A stretch of DNA of 64,000 nt. It comes from Arthrobacter sp. ISL-30 (GTDB lineage: Bacteria; Actinomycetota; Actinomycetes; Actinomycetales; Micrococcaceae). The stretch is taken from NCBI RefSeq assembly GCF_018613855.1, contig NZ_JAGGPK010000039.1, positions 1 through 64,000 of the forward strand, written 5' to 3'. The position numbers and the translations under genes are program-made. Below, in pieces: positions 1 to 7,730 of the stretch (its first letter is position 1; every line of letters begins with the position of its first letter). The notes beneath the pieces are model-generated. The model was not told where the DNA came from, made no database searches, and worked only from the letters and a program-made list of their open reading frames with translations.

Positions 1-346
1 TTCACAGTCATCATGTGGCCAGACTGAGCCCACCAGTTTCTCCCGGTCTGATGCACCGCTCCGACACGCCGGGAGGCTTGGAGAACCGACATCCCGGCAC
101 ACACCAAGTCCACAAACTCGGTGCGTGCGCTCAGTGGATAAGACTTGACCATAGAACACTCCATCAATTCAGAGCGTTGCTACGACCATATGACTCCACC
201 GCGCTTTTAACGACAACAATTGCGAGTCAGTTGGGTGGGTCTGGCGGGGTTTGATGTTAACTTCGGCGATGCTTGGACTTCCCGTTGACGTCGCCTTTTG
301 TGCATAGCTTGGCCGTCATCGCACCCGAACCATGATGGAGTCCCTC
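1..346. other. No gene recognised (window edge to first CDS)
   Basis: No open frame here resembles a known protein on either strand. Bases 180-250 are noticeably more AT-rich than the surroundings and could hold the promoter of the metallophosphoesterase gene, but I cannot assign -35/-10 boxes with confidence. The 5' neighbour lies outside the window. Confidence 0.5.
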
Positions 347-1429
347 ATGCCTCTGCCCACGCCTGCCCGCAAACCTGCCCGAATCCTCGGTGCCGCTGCT
401 GCCCTTGCCCTGCTTTCCTGCTCAGCCTTGGCCGGCACCGCCTTTGCGTCGCCCTCCGCCGAGGACCACAGCAACTCCGGCCAGGAATCCTTCACCTTCG
501 GCGTGATCGGCGATGTGCCCTACGGGGCGGACCAGGTTGAGGACTTTCCGGAAATGGTGAGCGAATTGAACCAGGTTGATGAGCTGCGCTTTATCACCCA
601 CGTGGGAGACATCAAGGCCGGCTCCGCCCAGTGCACCGACGAGTACTTCGCCGCAATCAAGGCCCAGTTTGATCGCTTCGAGGCTCCGCTGGTTTACACG
701 CCCGGCGACAATGAATGGGTGGACTGCCACCGGGTCAACAACGGTTCCTATAATCCTTTGGAGCGCCTGGACGCACTCCGCGAGCTGTTCTTTTCCGAGC
801 CCGGAAAGACCCTCGGCGGAAACATGCCCGTGAAGTCTGAAGTGACGGCGGGGCTGCCCGAGAACGTTACGTTCACCCAGCAGCGCGTTGCCTTCTCCGT
901 GGTCAATGTCCAGGGATCGAACAATTCGCTGCTGCCTTGGTCCGGACTAGGCCTGACGGAGCCAACAGCTGAGCAATTCGCTGAAGTCCAGGCCAGGACG
1001 GCCGTCGACGTCGCGCAACTTGAGCGGACGTTCGCGGATGCCAGGAAGTCCAACGCAAGGGCCGTCGTCGTTATGACGCAGGCCGACATGTTCGATCCCT
1101 ACATGCTTTCGCAGGGGGTCACGGAAAATCCTGAACTAGTAAGCGGATTCCGGCCCATCGTGGATGCCATCGCCGAAGGCTCCAGGCAGTTCGGCGGCCA
1201 GGTGTATCTGTTCAACGGCGACAGCCACATCTACAACGACGATTCGCCCTTGGCGGAGGGATCGCCGTGGCTGAATGTCTACGGCCAGGAAAGTCTGGAC
1301 AACCTGCGCCGGGTGACCGTTGAAGGGGCGGCGACCTCGAACGAATGGCTGCGCGTCAGTGTGCAGCCGAACGCTGACAGCAGCGGTGGACTCCTTAGCT
1401 GGGAGCGCGTGCCATATAGCGCCAACTGA
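347..1429 (+). CDS. Secreted calcineurin-like metallophosphoesterase
   Basis: A 360-residue exported protein with a metallophosphoesterase fold. Seen: an N-terminal signal peptide (basic PARKPAR, then a hydrophobic Ala/Leu core, then a likely cleavage after AFA around residue 34), followed by metal-site motifs in family order: GDVPYG (about 55-60), GDIKAG (about 87), GDNEW (about 120) and NGDSH near the C-terminus. I chose ATG 347 because GGAG lies six bases upstream; the ATGs at 332 and 335 lack a ribosome site. The substrate is unknown, although secreted members of the family often hydrolyse phosphate esters or act on cell-surface phosphates. It converges on pyrE with only 12 bp between the stop codons, so the two genes are not functionally linked by context. 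Family confidence is high; the exact substrate is not inferable. Confidence 0.85.
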   Translation: MPLPTPARKPARILGAAAALALLSCSALAGTAFASPSAEDHSNSGQESFTFGVIGDVPYGADQVEDFPEMVSELNQVDELRFITHVGDIKAGSAQCTDEYFAAIKAQFDRFEAPLVYTPGDNEWVDCHRVNNGSYNPLERLDALRELFFSEPGKTLGGNMPVKSEVTAGLPENVTFTQQRVAFSVVNVQGSNNSLLPWSGLGLTEPTAEQFAEVQARTAVDVAQLERTFADARKSNARAVVVMTQADMFDPYMLSQGVTENPELVSGFRPIVDAIAEGSRQFGGQVYLFNGDSHIYNDDSPLAEGSPWLNVYGQESLDNLRRVTVEGAATSNEWLRVSVQPNADSSGGLLSWERVPYSAN

Positions 1430-1441
1430 TGACCGACCCTG

Positions 1442-2023
1442 TCAGTTCAGGCCGAGCTCATCCTTGCCGAAGGCGAACAGGTACGGAACACCCGCCTCTG
1501 CTTCGATCTTTTCCTTGGCACCGGTGTCCCGGTCCACGATCACTGCGACGGCAACAACATTTCCGCCGGCCTTGCGAACACCCTCGACGGCGGTCAGCGC
1601 CGAGCCGCCCGTGGTGGACGTGTCCTCAAGGACAACCACGTTGCGTCCTTCAACGGAAGGGCCTTCGACTTGGCGGCCCATCCCGTACGACTTCTGCGCC
1701 TTCCGGACGACGAACGCGTCAACCGCGCGTCCGGCGTCGGCGGCTGCGTGCATGACGGCCGTACCGACGGGGTCGGCACCCATAGTGAGGCCGCCAACGC
1801 ACTCAACATCCACGCCGGCGTCGTCGATGAGCTGCAGCATGACCTGGCCCACCAGCTTGGAGGCCTCGTGGTGGAGAGTGACCCGGCGAAGGTCGATGTA
1901 GTAGTCGGCTTCGGCACCGCTGGAGAGGATCACCTTGCCGCGGACCACGGCCAGATCCTTGATCAGTTCAAGCAAGCGGGCACGGGCAGTGGAGGTATCA
2001 ACGGTGGAAGTCATGGTTTCCAT
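1442..2023 (-). CDS. pyrE: Orotate phosphoribosyltransferase
   Basis: Joins orotate to PRPP to give OMP in de novo UMP synthesis (cytoplasmic, usually dimeric). The PRPP-binding motif VVVLEDTSTTGG is at about residues 129-140 (usual form VxxxEDxxTTGG) and the flexible-loop lysines KAQKSYG at about 108-114. The length of 193 aa is normal for actinobacterial PyrE. Two in-frame ATGs (2023 and 2014) are possible; neither has a strong ribosome site, so the start is uncertain by three codons. It stands alone, apart from other pyr genes, between a convergent phosphoesterase gene and a GntR regulator on the same strand. Confidence 0.95.
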   Translation of the reverse strand: METMTSTVDTSTARARLLELIKDLAVVRGKVILSSGAEADYYIDLRRVTLHHEASKLVGQVMLQLIDDAGVDVECVGGLTMGADPVGTAVMHAAADAGRAVDAFVVRKAQKSYGMGRQVEGPSVEGRNVVVLEDTSTTGGSALTAVEGVRKAGGNVVAVAVIVDRDTGAKEKIEAEAGVPYLFAFGKDELGLN

Positions 2024-2059
2024 TTTAGGGGTGCTTCCGGGGGCTCCCTTTCGCCCCGG

Positions 2060-2755
2060 CTACTTCAGTAGGGCAACGTCAGAAACCAGTTCAATGTGCG
2101 AGAGCATAGCGGCGGCTGCAGCATCCGGGTCCTGGGCGCGAATGGCTTCGGCAATCTTCCGGTGCGAGGCGAGCGACTGCTCCGGCCTGCCTGGCTGCCC
2201 CAGCGATTCCATCCGTGTTTCCAGGACCATCTCGGCAATGAAGGCCATCAGCTGCCCGAGCACCGAGGAGTGGGCGGCGACCGTGACGGCCTGGTGGAAC
2301 AACTCATCCCCCCGGGTCCCCCGGTCTCCCTTGGCGATTTCTTCCCCCATCACGTCCAAGGCGGCATCAATTGCTTCAAGGTCCTCGTCCGTGCGGCGGG
2401 CCGCGGCAAGGGAAGCCAGCTTCACCTCAAGGGTGCTTCGGGCCTCTACGATGTCCGGAAGCCGGCTCTGGTGCTCACGGAGCCCCTTGATGACTGACGC
2501 CACGCTGGGACGGCGTGCCAGTACTGCGCCTGTTCCGTGCTGAACGTCAATAACGCCCAGCACCTCTAGCGCGACAAGCGCCTGGGCCAGGGTGGCGCGG
2601 GAAACTCCCAGCCGCTCGGCCAGGTCACGTTCAGCGGGCAGCAGGTCCCCCGGACCCAGCTTCGCGGATTCGATGTACGCCAACAGTTGTTCGACCAGCT
2701 GTTCGTAAAGCCGCGGCCGTGAAACGCGTGCCAATCCTTGCGCTGTCTTCTCCAT
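2060..2755 (-). CDS. GntR/FadR-family transcriptional regulator
   Basis: A 231-residue DNA-binding regulator. The N-terminal winged helix-turn-helix is at about residues 17-75 (ERDLAERLGVSRATLAQAL), followed by an all-helical FCD ligand-binding domain with the FHQAV motif typical of FadR members. It is divergent from the MatC transporter gene with 134 bp between the starts, so by the usual logic it controls that operon and itself. Malonate operons in rhizobia (mat) use a GntR-type regulator, which fits but does not prove the ligand. ATG 2755 was chosen because residues upstream of it do not align with the family. Confidence 0.85.
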   Translation of the reverse strand: MEKTAQGLARVSRPRLYEQLVEQLLAYIESAKLGPGDLLPAERDLAERLGVSRATLAQALVALEVLGVIDVQHGTGAVLARRPSVASVIKGLREHQSRLPDIVEARSTLEVKLASLAAARRTDEDLEAIDAALDVMGEEIAKGDRGTRGDELFHQAVTVAAHSSVLGQLMAFIAEMVLETRMESLGQPGRPEQSLASHRKIAEAIRAQDPDAAAAAMLSHIELVSDVALLK

Positions 2756-2806
2756 CTGAGCCCCTTCACTTCGTCTCGGTGACTCCAACAATACATCGAA
2801 GGCGTA

Positions 2807-2859
2807 TTGACAAACACACCCACTGTCTAAGAGGCTAGTCCAGTGAGCCAGTTACTCAC
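2807..2859 (+). promoter_or_regulatory. Divergent promoter and candidate operator of the MatC operon
   Basis: TTGACA at 2807-2812 is a perfect -35 hexamer, though the -10 box downstream (around TCTAAG/TAAGAG) is weak. An inverted repeat GTGAG-N7-CTCAC spans 2843-2859, just before the TTGGAGG ribosome site. That position would let the divergent FadR-type protein repress the operon. This is pattern-based only. Confidence 0.35.
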
Positions 2860-2889
2860 GTCACACTCTTTGACCTTGGAGGACCAACG

Positions 2890-4320
2890 ATGTCCGCTCC
2901 TGTCTTATCAATCATCATCCTGGCGGCCATGTTCCTGCTCGCCACCGTCCTCCCCCTGAACATGGGGGCCCTTGCCTTCGTTGGCGCCTTCCTGTTGGGC
3001 AGCGTCGTCCTCGGGATGTCCACCAGCGACATCCTCGCCAATTTCCCCGGCGGACTGTTCCTGACCATCGTCGGCGTCACGTATCTTTTCGCCATCGCCC
3101 AAAATAACGGCACAATCGACCTTCTGGTCCGAGGGGCCGTCAAGTTAGTGGGCAGTCGCGTGGCCCTGATTCCTTGGGTCATGTTCGCCATTACGGCGGT
3201 CATCACCGCTGTCGGCGCCCTGTCTCCCGCCGCCGTCGCCATCATTGCACCCATCGCCTTGAGCTTTGCCGGCAAGTACAAAATCAGCCCTCTGCTCATG
3301 GGCATGATGGTCATTCACGGCGCCCAGGCTGGCGGGTTCTCACCCATTGCCGTGTATGGGGTGACAGTCAATGGCATCATCGCCAAGACGGACCTCGAAT
3401 TCAGCCCGACGGCGCTCTTCCTCACCAGCCTGGCGTTCAACTTCCTGATCGCAGTGGTGCTCTTCGTAGTTCTGGGTGGGCGGACGCTCATCTCGTCCCG
3501 GGTTACATCGTTCGTAGAGCAGGCAGCGGAAGCGCGCATGGCCGTGAGCGTCGCCGCCCGTGGTGGTTCCGACGTCGCTTTCAAGGGCTCCGGATCCGGT
3601 ACGTCCGGGCCGAAGGATCCTGCAGGCGACGGCGTCGCCGCCACCAACGGCGTGGCCGCTAAGAGCGCCGTCGCCAGCGAGACCGTCGCCAGCGAGACCG
3701 CCGCCGCCAAGAGCCGTGCGGAACAGCTGCCGCAACTGGTAACGGTCGCCGGGCTGATCGCCCTCGCTGTTATGGCGCTGGGGTTGAAGATGGACGTCGG
3801 CTTCGTCTCCATCACTATCGCCATCGTGCTGTCCCTTGTCTCGCCCAAGGCCCAAAAGGGCGCCATCAACAAGATCAGCTGGTCTACGGTCCTGCTGATC
3901 TGCGGGATGCTCACGTTCGTGGGTGTCCTTGAGGAAGCGGGGACTATCGAGTTCGTCTCCAATGGTGTGGCCAGCCTGGGGATGCCGCTCCTGGCAGCCC
4001 TTCTCATCTGCTACATCGGGGCCGTCGTTTCCGCTTTCGCCTCCTCCACGGCGATCCTTGCGGCTCTCATCCCGCTCGCGGTGCCGTTCCTCTCGTCAGG
4101 CGAAATCGGCGCAACGGGTGTGATCTGTGCTCTGGCCGTAGCTGCCACGATCGTCGACGTCTCGCCGTTCTCCACCAATGGCGCCCTGGTCCTTGCCAAC
4201 GCACCTGAAGACGTGGACAAGGACAAGTTCTACAAAAAGATCCTTGCCTACAGCGGGATCGTCATCATCGCAGGCCCGCTGCTGGGCTGGCTGGTGATGG
4301 TGGTTCCCGGCTGGCTGTAG
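2890..4320 (+). CDS. matC: MatC-like dicarboxylate (malonate-type) carrier
   Basis: A 476-residue membrane protein. The first ~150 residues match the MatC N-terminal domain pattern (LPLNMGALAF, PGGLFLTIVGVTYLF, SPAAVAIIAPIAL) of the ion-transporter superfamily that carries malonate and related dicarboxylates. About 11-12 hydrophobic segments are visible. A central cytoplasmic loop, about residues 213-280, is a low-complexity Gly/Ala/Ser/Thr/Glu stretch containing a 15-bp tandem repeat, so its length may vary between strains. The ribosome site TTGGAGG precedes the ATG. It is followed by the CoA-transferase and carboxyltransferase genes in one apparent operon. The malonate assignment rests on family and neighbours; other C3-C5 dicarboxylates remain possible. 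Confidence 0.8.
   Translation: MSAPVLSIIILAAMFLLATVLPLNMGALAFVGAFLLGSVVLGMSTSDILANFPGGLFLTIVGVTYLFAIAQNNGTIDLLVRGAVKLVGSRVALIPWVMFAITAVITAVGALSPAAVAIIAPIALSFAGKYKISPLLMGMMVIHGAQAGGFSPIAVYGVTVNGIIAKTDLEFSPTALFLTSLAFNFLIAVVLFVVLGGRTLISSRVTSFVEQAAEARMAVSVAARGGSDVAFKGSGSGTSGPKDPAGDGVAATNGVAAKSAVASETVASETAAAKSRAEQLPQLVTVAGLIALAVMALGLKMDVGFVSITIAIVLSLVSPKAQKGAINKISWSTVLLICGMLTFVGVLEEAGTIEFVSNGVASLGMPLLAALLICYIGAVVSAFASSTAILAALIPLAVPFLSSGEIGATGVICALAVAATIVDVSPFSTNGALVLANAPEDVDKDKFYKKILAYSGIVIIAGPLLGWLVMVVPGWL
3670..3699 (+). repeat. 15-bp tandem repeat inside the MatC loop
   Basis: Two perfect tandem copies of GTCGCCAGCGAGACC (3670-3684 and 3685-3699), encoding VASET twice in the low-complexity central loop. 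Confidence 0.9.
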
Positions 4321-4381
4321 CCGCAGCTAGTCCCGCGGCCGCTGACAGAGATTATCGAGCAACTGAAGGAGCTCAACTTCC

Positions 4382-5617
4382 ATGAGCGCAACAAGAAGTG
4401 AACGCGGCAAAGGCCCTCTTTCCGGCCACCTGGTGGTGGACCTGAGCCGGGCATTGGCCGGCCCCCATGCCGGAATGATGCTGGCCGACCTCGGCGCACG
4501 CGTGATCAAGGTCGAGAACCCCGGAACGGGTGACGATACCCGCGGCTGGGGACCACCGTTCGTCGGACCGGAGGACGACCCGCAGGCCACCTACTTCCTG
4601 TCCTGCAACCGCAACAAGGAGTCCATCGCCCTGGACCTCAAGAGCGACGACGGGAAAGCCGTACTCCGCGGGCTGCTGGAGCGGGCCGACGTCGTGGTTG
4701 AGAACTTCCGGCCCGGCGTCATGGACCGCCTCGGTTTCTCCCCCGCGGTGATGCACAAAACCAACCCGCGCCTGGTCATCCTTTCCATCACCGGCTTCGG
4801 ACACGACGGGCCTGAATCCCATCGCAGCGGTTACGACCAGATCCTCCAAGGCGAGGCGGGACTCATGTCCCTGACCGGTTCCGGACCGGACGACCCGCAG
4901 CGGGTCGGCGTCCCCATCGCGGACCTGCTCTCCGGCATGAACGGTGCCTTCGGCGTACTGGCAGCATTGATCGAGCGGGCCCGGACAGGAAAGGGCCAGC
5001 TCGTCCGGACCTCACTGCTGGCTTCGCTGATCTCCGTCCACGCCTTCCAGGGGACGCGGACCACCGTGGCTGGCGAGGTTCCTAGGGCGCAGGGGAACCA
5101 TCACCCCTCGATCGCCCCTTACGGTCTTTTCCGCTGTCGCGACGGCAGCGTCCAAATCAGTGTCGGCAGCGAAAAGCTCTGGGCCGCCTTCGCCGCCGCG
5201 TTCGGGCTCCACGCCGGGGCGCCCGAATTTGCGAACAACGCGGCCAGGGTGCGGAACCGGCAAAAGGTGATCGACGCCGTCGAGGGCGCCTTCTGGAAGT
5301 ACCGCGCCGGTGAGCTTCTGGAGAAACTGAACGACGCCGGCATACCCGCCGGCAAGGTCCGCACCCTTGATGAGGTGTACTCGTGGGAGCAGGTCGCTTC
5401 GCAGGGGCTAAAGGTCGACGTCGACCATCCGCTGCTGGGGAACGTCACCTTGCCGGGGCCTCCCCTGAGGTTTTTCGCGGGCGACGACTCGGCGGAGACC
5501 ACGCTCACTCAGCACCACGCGCCGCCGCTGCTCGACGCCGACGGGGAGGCCATACGGGATTGGCTGGAACTGAGTATGGCCGAGGCCGCAGAGGCAGTCG
5601 CAGAAAGGGCCAGCTAG
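4382..5617 (+). CDS. CaiB/BaiF-type (class III) CoA-transferase
   Basis: Family III CoA-transferase, 411 aa, moving CoA between acyl groups through an aspartyl-acyl anhydride. Seen: the typical start region (VVDLSRALAGPHAGMMLADLGARVIKVE), NKESIALDLKS, VVENFRPGVMDRLG, and the ADLLSGMNGAFG segment in which Asp181 is the expected nucleophile. It begins 61 bp after the carrier gene and ends one base before the carboxyltransferase start, so the two enzymes are probably coupled in translation. By context it would load CoA onto the imported diacid from acetyl-CoA or succinyl-CoA. Family confidence is high; the substrate is inferred only from the MatC neighbour. Confidence 0.88.
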   Translation: MSATRSERGKGPLSGHLVVDLSRALAGPHAGMMLADLGARVIKVENPGTGDDTRGWGPPFVGPEDDPQATYFLSCNRNKESIALDLKSDDGKAVLRGLLERADVVVENFRPGVMDRLGFSPAVMHKTNPRLVILSITGFGHDGPESHRSGYDQILQGEAGLMSLTGSGPDDPQRVGVPIADLLSGMNGAFGVLAALIERARTGKGQLVRTSLLASLISVHAFQGTRTTVAGEVPRAQGNHHPSIAPYGLFRCRDGSVQISVGSEKLWAAFAAAFGLHAGAPEFANNAARVRNRQKVIDAVEGAFWKYRAGELLEKLNDAGIPAGKVRTLDEVYSWEQVASQGLKVDVDHPLLGNVTLPGPPLRFFAGDDSAETTLTQHHAPPLLDADGEAIRDWLELSMAEAAEAVAERAS

Positions 5618-5618
5618 C

Positions 5619-7196
5619 ATGCCGACACAAGAAAAAACCAGGCACCTGACAGCCGTTGAACTTCTCACAACCGTGCTGGATCCAGGCACCTTCACACGCT
5701 GGGACGCTCCTCCCGAGCAGCCGCCGCATAGCATCGACTACGCCCGCGATCTTGCCGCGGCTCGCGAGAAAAGCGGCCAGGATGAATCGGTGATCACGGG
5801 ATCAGGGCTCATTCGCGGCCACCGGGTAGCCCTGATTGTCAGCGAATTCGCCTTCCTGGCGGGATCAATCGGACACGCGGCCGCGCAGAGGATCGTCCAG
5901 GCGGTGGAACGCGCCACCGCCGAAGGACTCCCATTGCTGGCTGGAACAGCGTCCGGCGGCACCCGGATGCAGGAAGGAACGCCCGCTTTCCTCTCCATGG
6001 TCAAGATCACCGGAGCCGTGCGGGCACACCGCCAGGCCGGGCTTCCCTACCTGGTGTACCTTCGCCATCCAACGACCGGTGGAGTGATGGCATCCTGGGG
6101 CTCCTTGGGGCATATCAATGTGGCAGAGCCTGGAGCCCTCCTGGGATTCCTTGGGCCCCGGGTCTATGAGGCCCTTCATGGGGAACGCTTTCCGGAAGGT
6201 GTCCAGGTGGCTGAGAACCTGTTCACAAAGGGCCTTATCGATGCCGTAGTTGAGCCTGCCGAACTGCCCAACCTCATCGACCGGGCGCTGAGGATACTCA
6301 TGCCACCGACGCCAGGGCCCATTTCTCCGCCGTCGACGCTCACAGTAGGCCCGTCGTCGGCCGATGCCTGGACTTCGATCCGCATCTCCCGCAACCCGAG
6401 GAGGCCTGATCTCCGGCAGCTACTCCGCTACGGCGCCGACGACGCGTTGCCACTTAATGGAACCGGCCAGGGCGAGAAGGACCCGGGACTCCTGCTTGCC
6501 CTTGCCCGATTCGGTGGACAGTCCTGCATTGTCCTGGGTCACGCGCGGCCCTTGCGCGGCAACGGGGCAGATGGGAGCAACGGTGCAGATGGAAGCGACG
6601 GGGCCGATGGAAGCGACGGGGCCGAAATGGGACCAGCTTCCTTGCGGGAAGCCCGGCGCGGCATGCGACTCGCCGAAGAGCTGCGCCTGCCCCTGCTCAC
6701 GGTGATCGACACCGCCGGAGCCGAGCTTTCCAAGGAATCGGAGGAAGGTGGGCTTGCCGGAGAGATTGCCAGGTCCCTGTACGAGCTGATCGGCCTGCGA
6801 TCTCCTTCAGTATCGGTACTTCTTGGACAGGGCGCTGGCGGTGGAGCACTCGCGCTTCTTCCCGCAGACCGGACCATTGCGGCGCAGCATGCCTGGCTAT
6901 CCCCGCTTCCGCCCGAAGGGGCCAGCGCCATCGTCCATCGGACACCGGATTTCGCCGCCGCCATGGCCCAGGCCCAAGGGGTCAACGTCGCCGGCCTGCA
7001 TGCCAGCGGCCTGGTGGACCACGTTGTGGACGAAAGAGGCACGGTGGATGGGATCGGGGATGCCGCGCTGGAGCAGCGTGAGTTCTGCCGACGCATGGCG
7101 GGGGCCATTGAGTACGAACTCAAGTCTTTGACGTCACGGCCCGTGGAACGGCTGCTGGCGGACCGCTTCCGCAAATACCGCTCGCTCGGCGCGTGA
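5619..7196 (+). CDS. Fused AccD/AccA-like carboxyltransferase, possibly a malonyl-CoA decarboxylase
   Basis: A 525-residue protein with two crotonase-fold carboxyltransferase halves. The N-half (about 50-230) resembles AccD: GTASGGTRMQEG, TTGGVMASWGSLGH, AEPGALLGFLGPRV. The C-half (about 290-500) resembles AccA: FGGQSCIVLGH, LPLLTVIDTAGAEL, GQGAGGGALALL. The four-cysteine zinc ribbon usually found at the start of bacterial AccD is absent. No biotin carboxylase or biotin carrier is encoded anywhere in the window. Taken with MatC and the CoA-transferase, a decarboxylase acting on malonyl-CoA (or a related acyl-CoA) is at least as plausible as an acetyl-CoA carboxylase part. The two halves are joined by a linker with 18-bp repeats. 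The 3' end overlaps the convergent gluconokinase gene by 63 bp. Confidence 0.8.
   Translation: MPTQEKTRHLTAVELLTTVLDPGTFTRWDAPPEQPPHSIDYARDLAAAREKSGQDESVITGSGLIRGHRVALIVSEFAFLAGSIGHAAAQRIVQAVERATAEGLPLLAGTASGGTRMQEGTPAFLSMVKITGAVRAHRQAGLPYLVYLRHPTTGGVMASWGSLGHINVAEPGALLGFLGPRVYEALHGERFPEGVQVAENLFTKGLIDAVVEPAELPNLIDRALRILMPPTPGPISPPSTLTVGPSSADAWTSIRISRNPRRPDLRQLLRYGADDALPLNGTGQGEKDPGLLLALARFGGQSCIVLGHARPLRGNGADGSNGADGSDGADGSDGAEMGPASLREARRGMRLAEELRLPLLTVIDTAGAELSKESEEGGLAGEIARSLYELIGLRSPSVSVLLGQGAGGGALALLPADRTIAAQHAWLSPLPPEGASAIVHRTPDFAAAMAQAQGVNVAGLHASGLVDHVVDERGTVDGIGDAALEQREFCRRMAGAIEYELKSLTSRPVERLLADRFRKYRSLGA
6564..6626 (+). repeat. 18-bp tandem repeats in the carboxyltransferase linker
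   Basis: Three full copies and one half copy of an 18-bp unit of the form GGGGCNGATGGAAGCGAC (6564, 6582, 6600, 6618). They encode GADGSN/D repeats between the AccD-like and AccA-like halves. Confidence 0.9.
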
Positions 7197-7730
7197 TTCC
7201 AGCGCGCCTGATTCCAGCCATTCAAGGACGGAGTCCACAATCGCAGGGACTTCGAGCGCAATGTCGACGACGAGCCCACGCTCCCCCGCCCTGAGCGGTT
7301 CCAGGGTGGCAAGCTGCGAGTCCAGGAGCGCCGGAGGCATGAAGTGTCCTGGACGCGACTTCATGCGCTCGAAGAGCAGGTCGCGGCTGCCATCCAGGTG
7401 CACGAAGAGCACCGAAGGATCCTGTTCCCGAATGATTTGCCTATAGGAGTACTTCAAGGCGGAGCAGGCAATAACGAGGTCAGAGGCGGACGCCTCCATG
7501 AATCGTCGCCCGATTTCCTGCAGCCATGGGGTCCGATCTGCATCATTCAGGGGGATCCCGGAAGACATTTTGGCTATGTTCGAGGACGGGTGGAGCGAAT
7601 CGCCATCAATGAAGGCTGCGCCAATACGTTCGGCCAGGGCCTGACCGACGGTGCTTTTGCCGCAGCCGGCCACTCCCATCACCACAACATGCTGGTGGGA
7701 GTTGCCCGCTGGCTGGAGATCACCAGTCAT
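7134..7730 (-). CDS. gntK: Gluconokinase (GntK type)
   Basis: Phosphorylates D-gluconate to 6-phosphogluconate. The P-loop GVAGCGKST is at about residues 19-27, followed by the family signatures [29 protein letters not shown] and [12 protein letters not shown] 7730 overlaps the end of manD by 11 bp, so it is the last gene of the uronate operon and translationally coupled. The protein is 198 aa, about 25 longer than usual GntK. The extra tail after VLEWL lies largely in the stretch antisense to the end of the convergent carboxyltransferase gene, suggesting run-on past a lost stop. Its place in a uronate cassette suggests gluconate from oxidised sugars is co-metabolised. Confidence 0.92.
   Translation of the reverse strand: MTGDLQPAGNSHQHVVVMGVAGCGKSTVGQALAERIGAAFIDGDSLHPSSNIAKMSSGIPLNDADRTPWLQEIGRRFMEASASDLVIACSALKYSYRQIIREQDPSVLFVHLDGSRDLLFERMKSRPGHFMPPALLDSQLATLEPLRAGERGLVVDIALEVPAIVDSVLEWLESGALESRAERAVFAEAVRQQPFHGP
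7191..7218 (+). repeat. Short tandem duplication at a stop codon
   Basis: TGATTCCAGC occurs at 7194-7203, where its TGA is the stop of the carboxyltransferase gene, and again at 7209-7218. The period is 15 bp. Confidence 0.8.

Noticed and set aside
120..200. A stretch reading GCTCAGTGGATAAGA that resembles a tRNA D-arm
   Set aside because: No acceptor stem, no anticodon arm and no TTC-type T-loop can be drawn at the right distances, so it is not a tRNA and not convincingly a remnant.
1424..1447. AACTGA...TCAGTT inverted repeat between the phosphoesterase and pyrE
   Set aside because: Only six paired bases with a 12-base loop and no T-run; it overlaps both stop codons and is too weak to call a terminator.
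4321..4402. In-frame extension of MatC past its stop (a helix-like ...TEIIEQLKELNFHE... peptide) suggesting stop readthrough
   Set aside because: The same bases form the ribosome site of the CoA-transferase gene, and 27 codons without a stop are expected by chance at this GC content. No readthrough context is visible.
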